47,454 bases of DNA, taken from assembly GCA_028718985.1 (NCBI GenBank), contig JAQUKQ010000010.1:1-47454 (forward strand), written 5' to 3'. Every line of letters starts with the position of its first letter. Positions within the stretch are counted from its first letter, which is position 1. The notes beneath the pieces were generated by a model that was not told the origin of the DNA, searched no databases, and worked only from the letters and a program-made list of their open reading frames with translations. Below, piece by piece: positions 8,993-16,903 of the stretch. A program made the position numbers and the translations under genes. The DNA is from Desulfobulbaceae bacterium. Lineage in GTDB: Bacteria > Desulfobacterota > Desulfobulbia > Desulfobulbales > VMSU01.

Positions 8993-9349
8993 TCACGTTG
9001 CAGATGATTGACGAAGAAGGACGACCGTGTCGCTGATGGCAGCGACAAGTCTTGCCCGCAAGGGTTCGGCATCACTAAGATCGCCGCTCACGGCACAGGA
9101 ATGTAACTTGTCTGCCTCAGCAACAATCAAACTGGCATGCAGCGTCGCCGCACTGCCTTTAATCTTATGACAAACCTGTCGGACAAGAGATGGATTCTGC
9201 GTCGCAAAGGCACGATCAATCTCTCCAATCCACAGAGGAGCCTGCTCAAAGAAGAGCTCAATCAAGGTCTCAAAGAGCGCATCATGATTGGCGGCGTAAC
9301 GCCGCAAGGCATCTAAATCGATAAGGCCAACAGACTTTTCCGGTATCAA
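8993..9349 (-). CDS. Orphan HPt-domain phosphotransfer protein
   Basis: This 118-residue protein is a single histidine phosphotransfer domain. The phospho-accepting motif VCHKIKGSAATL places His61 in the family context HxxKG. The rest is a predicted all-helical bundle and no receiver or kinase domain is attached. The only workable start is TTG at 9349, directly after the kamA stop. A GAGGA sequence inside the end of kamA could serve as its ribosome site. HPt proteins relay phosphate between receiver domains. The REC-PAS-kinase divergently encoded 1.2 kb away is a candidate partner, but that is inference from proximity. Confidence 0.85.
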   Translation of the reverse strand: MIPEKSVGLIDLDALRRYAANHDALFETLIELFFEQAPLWIGEIDRAFATQNPSLVRQVCHKIKGSAATLHASLIVAEADKLHSCAVSGDLSDAEPLRARLVAAISDTVVLLRQSSAT

Positions 9350-10390
9350 CTAAGCACCATCCTCATAGGAACATAGCGCCCCACAATAATTTTTGAATTT
9401 CACCGTCGGTCCCCTATCAATAATGTACTCTGGCACCAGAGGAATTTTACCCCCACCACCAGGGGCATCAATCGCGTAAGTCGGCGCTGCCAGGCCAGAG
9501 GTATGGCCAATCAGCGAACGCATGATCGTCAGGCCCGTACTGATAGAGGTTCTGAAGTGATTCGTGCCCAAGGTCATGTCCGCCTGAAAAATATAGTATG
9601 GTTTGACCCTGATCCGCAAGAGGCCATGCATGAGGCGCCGCATAACCTGCGGGTCGTCATTGACCCCGCGCAGCAAAACCGTCTGACATCCTAGGGGGAT
9701 CCCCGCATCAGCCAAGCGGCCGCAAGCCTTGGCCGCCTCAGGAGTCAGCTCGGTCGGGTGATTGAAATGGGTATTGATATAGAGGGGGTGATAGCGCTTA
9801 AGGATGGAGACCAAGGAGCGAGTCACCCGCATGGGCAACACACAGGGAACCCGCGTTCCAATACGGATGATCTCAACTGTCGGAATAGCCCGCAAACCGG
9901 AGAGAATCTGGTCAAGCCTCTCGTCTGGCAGCAAGAGAGGATCACCGCCAGAGACCAACACGTCGCGGATTGCTGGCGTTCGACGGATATAGTCGAGCCC
10001 GGCAAGAATCGACTCTGCCGTAATTACCATGCGCTCGGTACCGACCTTGCGCTTTCTGGTGCAGAAGCGGCAATACATGGCGCACTGGCTATTTACCAGA
10101 AACAACACACGATCCGGGTACTTATGAATCAGATTAGGGACAGGGCTCAAACTCTCTTCGGCCAAAGGATCCTCAAAACAGACTGTATCGACAAGCTCTC
10201 TGGCATCAGGCACCGCCTGCCGCCAAATCGGATCATTCACTTCCTTGATCAAGCCAAGATAGTAGGGATTGATCAGCATGGGATAGCGCTGAACCACTCC
10301 GTCCAAACCTGCCCCCTGCGCCGCAAATCCCCCCGCCAATTGCCCCGGCGAGGTAATGCTTTTTTTGAGGAGATGCTGCCACTGCGCCAT
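9350..10390 (-). CDS. kamA: KamA-family radical SAM lysine 2,3-aminomutase
   Basis: This protein of about 346 residues contains the radical-SAM cluster CAMYCRFC (Cys103, Cys107, Cys110) followed by TRKRKVG, as in KamA. Near the C-terminus, DAPGGGGK carries the lysine that binds pyridoxal phosphate and the aspartate that contacts the substrate amino group. FQADMTLGTNHFRT carries the second substrate aspartate. Both acidic residues support true L-lysine 2,3-aminomutase chemistry (lysine to beta-lysine) rather than an EpmB-like role. The ATG at 10390 matches the family opening (MAQWQHLL) and has GAGA upstream; ATG 10432 is an alternative. No beta-lysine acetyltransferase (ablB) is nearby, so osmolyte synthesis versus lysine catabolism cannot be decided. 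Confidence 0.9.
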   Translation of the reverse strand: MAQWQHLLKKSITSPGQLAGGFAAQGAGLDGVVQRYPMLINPYYLGLIKEVNDPIWRQAVPDARELVDTVCFEDPLAEESLSPVPNLIHKYPDRVLFLVNSQCAMYCRFCTRKRKVGTERMVITAESILAGLDYIRRTPAIRDVLVSGGDPLLLPDERLDQILSGLRAIPTVEIIRIGTRVPCVLPMRVTRSLVSILKRYHPLYINTHFNHPTELTPEAAKACGRLADAGIPLGCQTVLLRGVNDDPQVMRRLMHGLLRIRVKPYYIFQADMTLGTNHFRTSISTGLTIMRSLIGHTSGLAAPTYAIDAPGGGGKIPLVPEYIIDRGPTVKFKNYCGALCSYEDGA

Positions 10391-10492
10391 GCTTTTTCTC
10401 TCAGCCCTTTTGCCAGTCAAAAGATACGTCATCGTGTGCAATTTCCAGCTAAAACCTGTGACAATCCTTACTTGCCTCAATAAAAAATTAAA

Positions 10493-10524
10493 GCTTGTTT
10501 ATCGAACAAGCGATATCGTATGAT
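10493..10524 (+). promoter_or_regulatory. Putative sigma70-type promoter with overlapping inverted repeat
   Basis: A perfect 7-bp inverted repeat, GCTTGTT and AACAAGC with a 5-nt spacer, lies at 10493-10511. It overlaps a possible -35 (TTGTTT, 10495-10500), which is followed after 18 bp by TATGAT (10519-10524). The site lies in the divergent gap between kamA and the sensor kinase and could act on either gene. It is a sequence-based prediction only. Confidence 0.4.
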
Positions 10525-10577
10525 TATGGCAAGTGCGCTTGAACGTAAACTACTTTCCCCGAAAAAGATATTTTTTT

Positions 10578-12251
10578 ATGTCCCCTCAAAACGAGTCCAC
10601 CAGCAAGCAAAACAGCGTTGATGCTAGGCCGCAGACCATTCTGGTGATTGACGACGATCCACTCGTGCTGGACGCCTTGGCCAGTTGGCTCTCCCCTGCT
10701 GGTTTTTTGACGCTCACCGCCCAAGACGGCGCATCAGGCCTGGCACTCATCCACAGCCAGCCAGTCGATCTCGTGCTCACCGATCTTGTCATGCCTGGCT
10801 GCGATGGCTTTCAAGTTCTTTCTACACTGCACAAAGAATATCCCGAGCTGCCGGTCATCATTATTTCCGGCATCGGCAACCTGCAAGATTCTATCCAGAG
10901 CTTGCGTCTCGGGGCCTGGGACTATATCAGCAAACCGTTGTCCCCCCTCTTGCTTCTCCACCAGATCGAAAAAGCGCTGGAACGGGCCACCCTGCTCAAG
11001 GAAAACAATAGATACCGGCAATACCTGCAACATGAAGTCGAGGAACGGACGGCTCAACTCCAGCAACGCACCGCAGATCTTGAACTGGCAAACATGCACT
11101 TGCAGAAGGAAATCGTCGCCCGCCAACAAATTGAAACAAAGCTCAAAGAGGCCAATGAGCGTTGGCAAAGCACCTTCGACTCCATGCCGGATTTCATCTC
11201 AATCCATGACCATGAGTTCACCGTCATCAAAACCAACAGGGCCTTGGCCGATTTCCTGGGCCAAAGTCCCGATGATCTCATCGGCAAGAAATGTTATCAA
11301 CTTTTCCACGGCACCTGCTCCCCTTGGAAGAACTGCCCGAACGTCGAACTCTTGGCCACCGGCTCCGCCCAAAGCTGCGAAGTGATCGACCCGCACATCG
11401 GCATACCGCTTCTGGTTTCGGTTTCACCAATCAAACTTGAAGGTGGTTTCATCGGCTCCATCCATATCGCCAGGAATATCACCCAGCAAAAAAGACTGGA
11501 AGAGGCCCGGCAACGAAACAAAAATCTCGAATCCATCTCCGTCCTCTGCGGCGGATTGGCCCATGACTTCAACAACTTACTGACCGCGCTCAGTGGTTAT
11601 ATCGATCTCTCCAAGAGAGAGAATCCCAGCGGACAACTGGGACATTGGCTCGACAGTGCCAAAATGGCAACCAATCTGGCGGCGGATCTGACCAAGCAGT
11701 TACTCATCTTTTCCAAAGGTGGCCATCCTCATCAGAACCACATCCCCGTGCCTTTGCTCATCGAAGAGAGTTTAGCCGTCGAAAAGAACAACTTCGGCCA
11801 TATTTCATTGGAGCTGCACCTCGCCGATGATGTCTGGCCGATCACAGGCGACAAAGAGCAACTCCGCACTGTCATCCGCAATATTTTCTATAATGCCGCA
11901 GAAGCAATGCCCAATGGCGGCACCTTGACCATTAAGGCAGACAATCTCCCCAAAGGCAGTCTCGCCTCGCATGAACAAAATCAAGGCCTGCCAGCACTGG
12001 ACAAAGACACGGTGCGGCTCACGTTTACCGACCAGGGTACAGGCATCAGCCCGGAGATCATCGACAAGGTCTTTGATCCATATTTCACCACCAGCGCCAA
12101 GGGTGCCAGTAAAGGCAAGGGGCTGGGTCTTGCCCTGTGTCATTCAATCATCACCAAACATCATGGCCAAATCGCCATCTCCTCAGAAAAGGATCGAGGC
12201 GCCACCGTTTCGATCTATCTCCCTGCCAACCCAACAGCATTACACGCATAA
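10578..12251 (+). CDS. REC-PAS-histidine kinase (response-regulator-headed sensor kinase)
   Basis: This 557-residue cytoplasmic protein has three parts. A receiver domain at about residues 15-135 begins TILVIDDDP and has Asp69 in VLTDLVMPGCDG. A coiled coil leads to a PAS domain at about 200-310. The kinase core has phospho-His329 in GGLAHDFNNLLTALSGY, and its ATPase domain ends with the G boxes (FTDQGTGISPEIIDKVFDPY, KGKGLGLALCHS). It has no membrane segments. The PAS domain holds Cys239, Cys247 and Cys253 around CYQLFHGTCSPWKNCPN, a pattern seen in related deltaproteobacterial kinases. The ATG at 10578 starts close to the receiver; a GTG at 10533 is possible. Its output regulator is not adjacent, and the nearby HPt protein is one possible partner. 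Confidence 0.92.
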   Translation: MSPQNESTSKQNSVDARPQTILVIDDDPLVLDALASWLSPAGFLTLTAQDGASGLALIHSQPVDLVLTDLVMPGCDGFQVLSTLHKEYPELPVIIISGIGNLQDSIQSLRLGAWDYISKPLSPLLLLHQIEKALERATLLKENNRYRQYLQHEVEERTAQLQQRTADLELANMHLQKEIVARQQIETKLKEANERWQSTFDSMPDFISIHDHEFTVIKTNRALADFLGQSPDDLIGKKCYQLFHGTCSPWKNCPNVELLATGSAQSCEVIDPHIGIPLLVSVSPIKLEGGFIGSIHIARNITQQKRLEEARQRNKNLESISVLCGGLAHDFNNLLTALSGYIDLSKRENPSGQLGHWLDSAKMATNLAADLTKQLLIFSKGGHPHQNHIPVPLLIEESLAVEKNNFGHISLELHLADDVWPITGDKEQLRTVIRNIFYNAAEAMPNGGTLTIKADNLPKGSLASHEQNQGLPALDKDTVRLTFTDQGTGISPEIIDKVFDPYFTTSAKGASKGKGLGLALCHSIITKHHGQIAISSEKDRGATVSIYLPANPTALHA

Positions 12252-12263
12252 GAGGACCCGCCC

Positions 12264-14000
12264 ATGCTTCAACAAAATTATGGTTTCAGCTATGACGAGT
12301 ACGGCAACACCAAGGCCATTTTAGTTTACCAACGTGGCTTCGGAGTCTTTGGTAACAGCTACACCTGCAAGGGCAACGCCTATACCCAGGAGGAACGAAA
12401 CACCCTGGAGGTCGATGGCTCCGCCCCACCAACTGTCCGTACCCTGGAGCAACAGGTCGCCAACTCCACGCAGAAGGTCAACGCCAAGGAGAGCGATATC
12501 GAAAAATTCATCTACCTGCGCGCCCTCTTCGATCGCAACGTCACCCTGGCACACGCGGTTATCGCTGCAGACGTCGCCCGCTACATGCGGATCATCTACA
12601 CTCCGACCGTTGGACTCGCCTGCCAAAACTACTCATCAATGTTTCGCCAAGCAAACGGCCTGCATTTTTATCCCGGCAATATCGACAAGGCAGAGAGCAT
12701 CCTCCGCCAATTCACTCACCGCGATATTCGGGTAGCAGTGGTCACCGACAACCAAGGGATTCTCGGTATCGGCGACCAAGGGGCTGGCGGTATCGCCATC
12801 TGTCTCGGCAAACTGATGCTCTACACTCAAGGGGCCGGTATCGCCCCCTGGCATTGCCTGCCCATCTCGCTCGATGTCGGTACCGACAACCACACACTCT
12901 TGGACGATCCAGAGTATCTTGGCTGGCGTCATGAGCGCCTCAAAGGACAGGACTATATCGACTTTATCCAACGCTTCGCCCGCGCCTTCCGGGTAGTCTT
13001 CCCCAACGCCATCTGCCAATGGGAAGATTTTTCCAAGCAAAACGCCTTCGCCATCCGCGACAGTTATCTGCACGATTTGATCTCCTTTAACGATGATATC
13101 CAGGGAACGGGAGCCATCACGCTCGCCGGGGTCTACTCAGCCATGAAGATCAAAAACGAATCGATCACCGACCAGGTATTCCTGATCCACGGGGCAGGCG
13201 CCGGTGGTGTCGGTATCGCCGAACAGATCGACGTCGCTTTGATCGAGGCGGGACTTGACCCGGAGCAGGCAAAAGCTAGAATATTTACCCTCGACAGCCA
13301 CGGGCTGGTCACAACCGACCGCCGAATTGAACCGTACAAGGAAAAATTCGCCAAAGACCCTGCCCAACTGCCATGGCTGCAAAAAAGTGGTAATGCCACG
13401 CTACTCAACACCATCAAGGAGGCCAAAGTGACGGTGTTGATCGGCACCTCGGGCCAGCACGGCTGCTTTTCCAAAGAGATCGTTATGGCCATGCTTGCCA
13501 ACAGCAAACGCCCGGTGATTCTGCCGCTTAGCAACCCAACCTCGATGTCTGAAGCCGAACCCAAGGATATCTACGAATGGAGCAATGGCCAAGCCCTGGT
13601 AGCCACCGGCAGCCCGTTTGAACCCGTTACTCATGACGGCAAGGCCATCCGCATCGGGCAATGCAACAACGTCTTCGTTTTCCCAGGAGTCGGACTCGGG
13701 GTTTTGGCCTCTGGCGCCAAAGAGGTCCTGCCCTCATTTTTTACCGCCGCCGCCAAGGCCGTCTCTCAGCAGGTATCCGAGGCAGATCTTGCCAACGGGG
13801 TGTTATTTCCGGCAATCGACAAATTAAACGAGGTAAGTCTGGGGGTCGCTTTCGCGGTGGGGGAGGTTGCAATACAGGAGGGGGTAAGCAGGCTCTGCGT
13901 CTTCAGCAGTTTTCAGCACAACAACAATGTCGAGCGGCTCAAAGAGTTGATCACCAAGATGCGTTGGAGCCCGACTTACTTACCGCTCATTCCGATGTAG
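12264..14000 (+). CDS. maeA: NAD-dependent malic enzyme
   Basis: This 578-residue protein is a large-type malic enzyme, which oxidatively decarboxylates malate to pyruvate and CO2 with a reduced nicotinamide product. Recognisable parts are the tyrosine region MRIIYTPTVGLACQNY and the domain A phrase VVTDNQGILGIGDQGAGGI. The metal and substrate site ICQWEDFSKQNAFAI is followed by SFNDDIQGTGAITLAG. The NAD-binding IHGAGAGGVGIAEQI and the conserved PLSNPTSMSEAEP come next. The length matches the eukaryote-like SfcA/MaeA class of about 560-580 residues. GAGGA upstream of the ATG is a good ribosome site. It starts 12 bp after the sensor kinase and may be co-transcribed with it. NAD rather than NADP is inferred from the class. 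Confidence 0.93.
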   Translation: MLQQNYGFSYDEYGNTKAILVYQRGFGVFGNSYTCKGNAYTQEERNTLEVDGSAPPTVRTLEQQVANSTQKVNAKESDIEKFIYLRALFDRNVTLAHAVIAADVARYMRIIYTPTVGLACQNYSSMFRQANGLHFYPGNIDKAESILRQFTHRDIRVAVVTDNQGILGIGDQGAGGIAICLGKLMLYTQGAGIAPWHCLPISLDVGTDNHTLLDDPEYLGWRHERLKGQDYIDFIQRFARAFRVVFPNAICQWEDFSKQNAFAIRDSYLHDLISFNDDIQGTGAITLAGVYSAMKIKNESITDQVFLIHGAGAGGVGIAEQIDVALIEAGLDPEQAKARIFTLDSHGLVTTDRRIEPYKEKFAKDPAQLPWLQKSGNATLLNTIKEAKVTVLIGTSGQHGCFSKEIVMAMLANSKRPVILPLSNPTSMSEAEPKDIYEWSNGQALVATGSPFEPVTHDGKAIRIGQCNNVFVFPGVGLGVLASGAKEVLPSFFTAAAKAVSQQVSEADLANGVLFPAIDKLNEVSLGVAFAVGEVAIQEGVSRLCVFSSFQHNNNVERLKELITKMRWSPTYLPLIPM

Positions 14001-14019
14001 GGAAATCTCGGCCGACACC

Positions 14020-14427
14020 CTACTTTTGTTTTTCTGCAGTAGAGTTAGGCAATGGCAGAACAACAATCAGCTCCGGGTTTTGCAGGCGACCATTTTCAAA
14101 AATGACCCCCTCATCGGCCAAGAGCTTCATTTTACGAACAAGCTCATCACCTTGCCATGCCCCAGCAAAACCGCCTAATGAGAAATCGCTCTTGATCACC
14201 CGGTGGCAGGGCACTGTCGGGGCAAAGGGGTTTCTTTTCAACGCCTGGCCCACGGCCTGACAACTCCGGCAACCAAGGGCACGGGCCACGCCCTGATAGG
14301 TCATGACCCGGCCTTTCGGAATCTGAGAAACAACGGCGTAGACCTTGCGTTGGAAATCAGTGAGGGCGCCATCCTTCTCCACCCCCATCACGCACCGAAG
14401 ATCACGCATCTCCCTGGCTACGTCCAT
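14020..14427 (-). CDS. MGMT-family O6-alkylguanine DNA alkyltransferase
   Basis: This protein of about 135 residues consists only of the C-terminal DNA-binding/methyltransferase domain of the Ogt family. The active-site motif PCHRV is intact, including the acceptor cysteine, so it should be a genuine suicide alkyltransferase rather than a cysteine-less ATL protein. The helix-turn-helix phrase GRVMTYQGVARALGCRSCQAVGQAL is present in pieces consistent with the family, as is the GGFAGAWQGDELVRKMKLL C-terminal segment. The domain lacks the N-terminal RNase-H-like half of full-length Ada/Ogt. The start is uncertain: ATG 14427, 14409 and 14388 are in frame, and the first two overlap the end of the AMP nucleosidase gene. 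Confidence 0.88.
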   Translation of the reverse strand: MDVAREMRDLRCVMGVEKDGALTDFQRKVYAVVSQIPKGRVMTYQGVARALGCRSCQAVGQALKRNPFAPTVPCHRVIKSDFSLGGFAGAWQGDELVRKMKLLADEGVIFENGRLQNPELIVVLPLPNSTAEKQK

Positions 14428-15205
14428 CTTTGCCGTTCTCTGTCAGTTGAGCCTTAATGGCCGTCATGATTTCGATGCCCATTTGCAAATGATTGTCCGT
14501 GTACTTGCTAAAAATCTCCTTCGCACTGTCTTTGCTCTTGATACCACCCTGCCGAAGAGGCAGATCCGAAACCAGCATGATCGCCCCCGTCGGCACGTTC
14601 AAGGCATATCCCACAGAGAAGAGAGTGGCAATTTCCATATCAATGGCCAGAATACGGTGCTTCAAGATATAGTCGATAAACTCCTGATCGAACTCCCACA
14701 TCCGGTAATCTGTGGTCAACATAATACCATTCTTCGGCTTCTTACCGGTTTTTTCGGTAATCACCTCTTCACCAACCCGGTTGATCCAAAAACCAGGTTG
14801 AGCTGGCACATCCTTAGGAAGGTAGTGTGAACTGGTCCCTTCATCCCTGATACTGGCGGTGGGGATAATAATATCTCCCACTTCAAGGCTGTCAGCAATC
14901 CCACCGCACATGCCGAGCATAATCACACACTCCAGCTTATCCAAAAACGACAGACAATGCATGATGATGCCCGATGACGGTGACCCTACGCCATAATTGA
15001 TAACCGATATCCCGGAACTCTGGTCATGGACTACATCCCAATAACCAGACTTGATGGTGTTTCCAGTCTTTTCAGCAAAATCTTGGACATAACGCGGAAA
15101 GTTGCAAAGCAAAATAAACGAACCAAACTCATCGACTGATGAACCGGTATACCGTTCCAGGGTATTTCTCGCGTAACTGTCAGGTCGCAGTGATGATGAA
15201 GCCAT
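14402..15205 (-). CDS. amn: AMP nucleosidase / phosphorylase-superfamily nucleosidase
   Basis: This protein of about 267 residues belongs to the nucleoside phosphorylase superfamily and most resembles the short AMP nucleosidases, which split AMP into adenine and ribose 5-phosphate. Supporting segments are NYGVGSPSSGIIMH, then MLGMCGGIADSLEVGDIIIP and the purine-site loop LAIDMEIATLFSVGY. VSDLPLRQGGIKSKDS follows, where nucleoside phosphorylases place the catalytic aspartate. The N-terminal phrase GSSVDEFGSFILLCNFPRYV is typical of this short AMN class. The ATG at 15205 is preferred over an upstream GTG at 15220. The stop overlaps the start of the MGMT gene, so the two are probably co-transcribed. 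An MTA/uridine phosphorylase role is less likely but possible. Confidence 0.85.
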   Translation of the reverse strand: MASSSLRPDSYARNTLERYTGSSVDEFGSFILLCNFPRYVQDFAEKTGNTIKSGYWDVVHDQSSGISVINYGVGSPSSGIIMHCLSFLDKLECVIMLGMCGGIADSLEVGDIIIPTASIRDEGTSSHYLPKDVPAQPGFWINRVGEEVITEKTGKKPKNGIMLTTDYRMWEFDQEFIDYILKHRILAIDMEIATLFSVGYALNVPTGAIMLVSDLPLRQGGIKSKDSAKEIFSKYTDNHLQMGIEIMTAIKAQLTENGKDGRSQGDA

Positions 15206-15364
15206 AATTGTCCCGTACACGCTTTGATAGTTGGTAGTTGCGAGGCGACAAGAAACCCCACCTCAAATATCTGAAAACTATATCGTAAATCTCCCAAAAT
15301 GCCACAATGAAAATATTTCTTCCATGAAACCACATTGACCTCACCGCAATTATGCATTATTGGT

Positions 15365-15478
15365 ATGACTCTAATGAAAATAGAGTCCCTATCAAAAAAT
15401 ACATTACTGCTTCTTGCCGCGGTTGCTGCCGGGCTGTTCGTCTCCTATCTTATTTCCACTGGATCATCAAGCACCTGA
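15365..15478 (+). CDS. Possible 37-residue single-span membrane peptide
   Basis: An ATG at 15365, with a second in-frame ATG at 15374, opens a 37-residue frame. It has a short basic start (MKIESLSKN) and one strongly hydrophobic stretch (TLLLLAAVAAGLFVSYLI) and ends with small polar residues. The shape is that of a small single-span membrane protein. It lies between the divergent amn promoter region and the zinc-ribbon gene, 99 bp upstream of the latter. No clear ribosome site is seen, and the function is unknown. A chance frame is possible. Confidence 0.35.
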   Translation: MTLMKIESLSKNTLLLLAAVAAGLFVSYLISTGSSST

Positions 15479-15577
15479 CGACTGCCGCCATCACCTCCCC
15501 AGTCTGGGGAGAGCAAAATCCCAACAGACATCATGCCAAAGCCCTAACTCTAGACTTTCACCCAAAGGAATCATACC

Positions 15578-16222
15578 ATGCCCGCCAATGCTTGCCTCAC
15601 GTACGCCGACGAAGAACATTTCTGCCCCCACTGCCAGAGCAAGTTATCCTGTTGCACAACCCCACCTTTCCATGTTGGCGATGGCCTTGGCTGGGGGAGT
15701 GACGCCTTCTTTGTCTGCTTGAACGACGACTGCCGCCTCTTTATCAATGGCTGGAAACATGTAGAAGAACAGTACGGACAAAATGCCTCCTTCCGCTACA
15801 TGGTCCTGCCCGGGGAAAAAGAGGGCGGCCCCATCATGGTTGGCAGCAAAACTGCCTTTACCAGCACCATCGACCCCGCAGAACTCAAAGCGAAAAGCTC
15901 CAGATACCAAAAGGAGCAAGACTCTCTGGCAAAGCTCACCACCTGTGTCGCAGAGAAAAATCTCGAACCGGTTCTTTTCCTGATCACCGACGAAGACTCT
16001 GCCCTTGAAGGCCGCCGCAAGGCTTGCGAACTCCTCGCCGAGTTAGGCGATATCAAATGCATTGACCCAATCCGTAATCACAAATTTCGGCACACCGAAA
16101 TTGGCCAACTGGCAGGACTCGCCATTGGCAATATCTTGAAGAAAACCTTTCAGAAAGAGTGCCCCCACTGCGCAGAAATCATCAAGGCACAAGCTACGAC
16201 CTGCAAGCATTGCGGCAAATGA
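15578..16222 (+). CDS. Uncharacterised double zinc-ribbon protein
   Basis: This 214-residue soluble protein has cysteine pairs at both ends. The N-terminal set is FCPHCQSKLSCC with CLNDDC (about residues 16-50). The C-terminal set is ECPHCAEIIKAQATTCKHCG (about 193-213), a clear zinc ribbon of the CPxC-CxxC type. The middle is mostly helical, with EGRRKACELLAELGDIKCID and IGQLAGLAIGNILKKTF resembling HEAT-like repeat helices. An AGGAATC-like site precedes the ATG. It is followed by tRNA-His, so it is probably monocistronic or in a short unit with the small upstream peptide. I do not recognise a named family; nucleic-acid or protein binding is only a guess. Confidence 0.75.
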   Translation: MPANACLTYADEEHFCPHCQSKLSCCTTPPFHVGDGLGWGSDAFFVCLNDDCRLFINGWKHVEEQYGQNASFRYMVLPGEKEGGPIMVGSKTAFTSTIDPAELKAKSSRYQKEQDSLAKLTTCVAEKNLEPVLFLITDEDSALEGRRKACELLAELGDIKCIDPIRNHKFRHTEIGQLAGLAIGNILKKTFQKECPHCAEIIKAQATTCKHCGK

Positions 16223-16294
16223 AACGACTCCCCTCATTGGCCAATATTGGTGCCTACTAGCAGTATTTTTCTGCCAAGCACCATGAAAATATCC

Positions 16295-16323
16295 TTGCCA
16301 AGCCCAAGATGATCTTGTATAAA
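16295..16323 (+). promoter_or_regulatory. Sigma70-type promoter for tRNA-His
   Basis: TTGCCA (16295-16300) and TATAAA (16318-16323) are separated by exactly 17 bp and lie about 39 bp upstream of the tRNA 5' end. A short hairpin (ACCTCT/AGAGGT) sits in the predicted leader. This is close to consensus and placed as expected for a tRNA promoter. Confidence 0.7.
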
Positions 16324-16361
16324 CCTCGCATCTGACCTCTTGCGAGAGGTTATGATTATGT

Positions 16362-16439
16362 GGTGAGCATAGCTCAGTCGGTTAGAGCGTCGGATTGTGG
16401 TTCCGAAGGTCGTCGGTTCGATCCCGACTGTTCACCCCA
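16362..16439 (+). tRNA. tRNA-His (anticodon GTG), CCA encoded
   Basis: The sequence folds into a complete cloverleaf. The acceptor stem GTGAGCA pairs with TGTTCAC with one G-T pair. The D arm is GCTC/GAGC, the anticodon arm is TCGGA/TCCGA with loop TTGTGGT, and the T arm is GTCGG/CCGAC. The anticodon GTG reads histidine codons. The hallmark extra G(-1) at 16362 pairs with the discriminator C at 16436, the identity element of tRNA-His. CCA (16437-16439) is encoded. The 3' half of this gene is repeated at 28774-28813 beyond the chemotaxis block. Confidence 0.97.
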
Positions 16440-16450
16440 AGTAAATTCAA

Positions 16451-16484
16451 GGCTCTCAAGGGATTCTCCTTGAGAGCCTTTTTT
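16451..16484 (+). terminator. Rho-independent terminator of tRNA-His
   Basis: A perfect 11-bp hairpin, GGCTCTCAAGG and CCTTGAGAGCC with a 6-nt loop, is followed directly by six T residues and further T-rich sequence. It lies 12 nt after the tRNA 3' end. A diverged copy is present at 28826-28859. Confidence 0.92.
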
Positions 16485-16903
16485 GTTTTTTGCACCATTG
16501 TGGTACACAAAAAAACAATTCCCCTTTCGAACTGTCAGGGAGGGTTCGAACACAACAACATGATGCATTACTATTCAATTTGGTAATTAATCTCCCTGCC
16601 CCATGATTTTCCCTTCCCTATTTTTTCCGGCGCGCCTTGTCCCTTCTGCTTTAAAAGATCCCTGCTGATGCTCAAAAAACCCGAAACGGTGCAAGTCACT
16701 TTAATATGTTCACTATTGGACTCAGTTAATTATTTGACCACGGGATATTTTTTCTGATAGCATGATCATGCATGCTTGAGGAACGAATCCATTCTTGTTT
16801 TTTTTTGCATCCAGCCCCTTTTTGCTCTAACTATCCTGTCAAGGATTACGGTGCTGCCAACCATATTCCTTGATACTTAACAAATCAAAAGAGGTAACTG
16901 ACT
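16485..16903 (+). other. 419-bp non-coding leader before cheY, with candidate promoter and palindrome
   Basis: No convincing gene is present. The segment is AT-rich relative to its neighbours. It contains TTGACC (16734-16739), an 18-bp spacer and TAGCAT (16758-16763), a weak promoter match. A perfect 12-bp palindrome, GCATGATCATGC (16760-16771), overlaps the -10 and could be an operator. The TTCGAA palindrome occurs twice around 16528-16556. AGAGG lies 9 nt before the cheY ATG. Confidence 0.4.

Noticed and set aside
8989-9075. Longer N-terminus for ComM
   Set aside because: The extra residues lie inside the HPt gene and are not family-like. The ATG at 8988 gives the conserved start.
15352-15702. 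A 116-codon frame overlapping the zinc-ribbon gene
   Set aside because: It overlaps a better-supported gene in another frame and has no recognisable content.
16374-16568. Protein frame across tRNA-His
   Set aside because: This is a known artefact of translating through tRNA genes; the cloverleaf and terminator explain the sequence.
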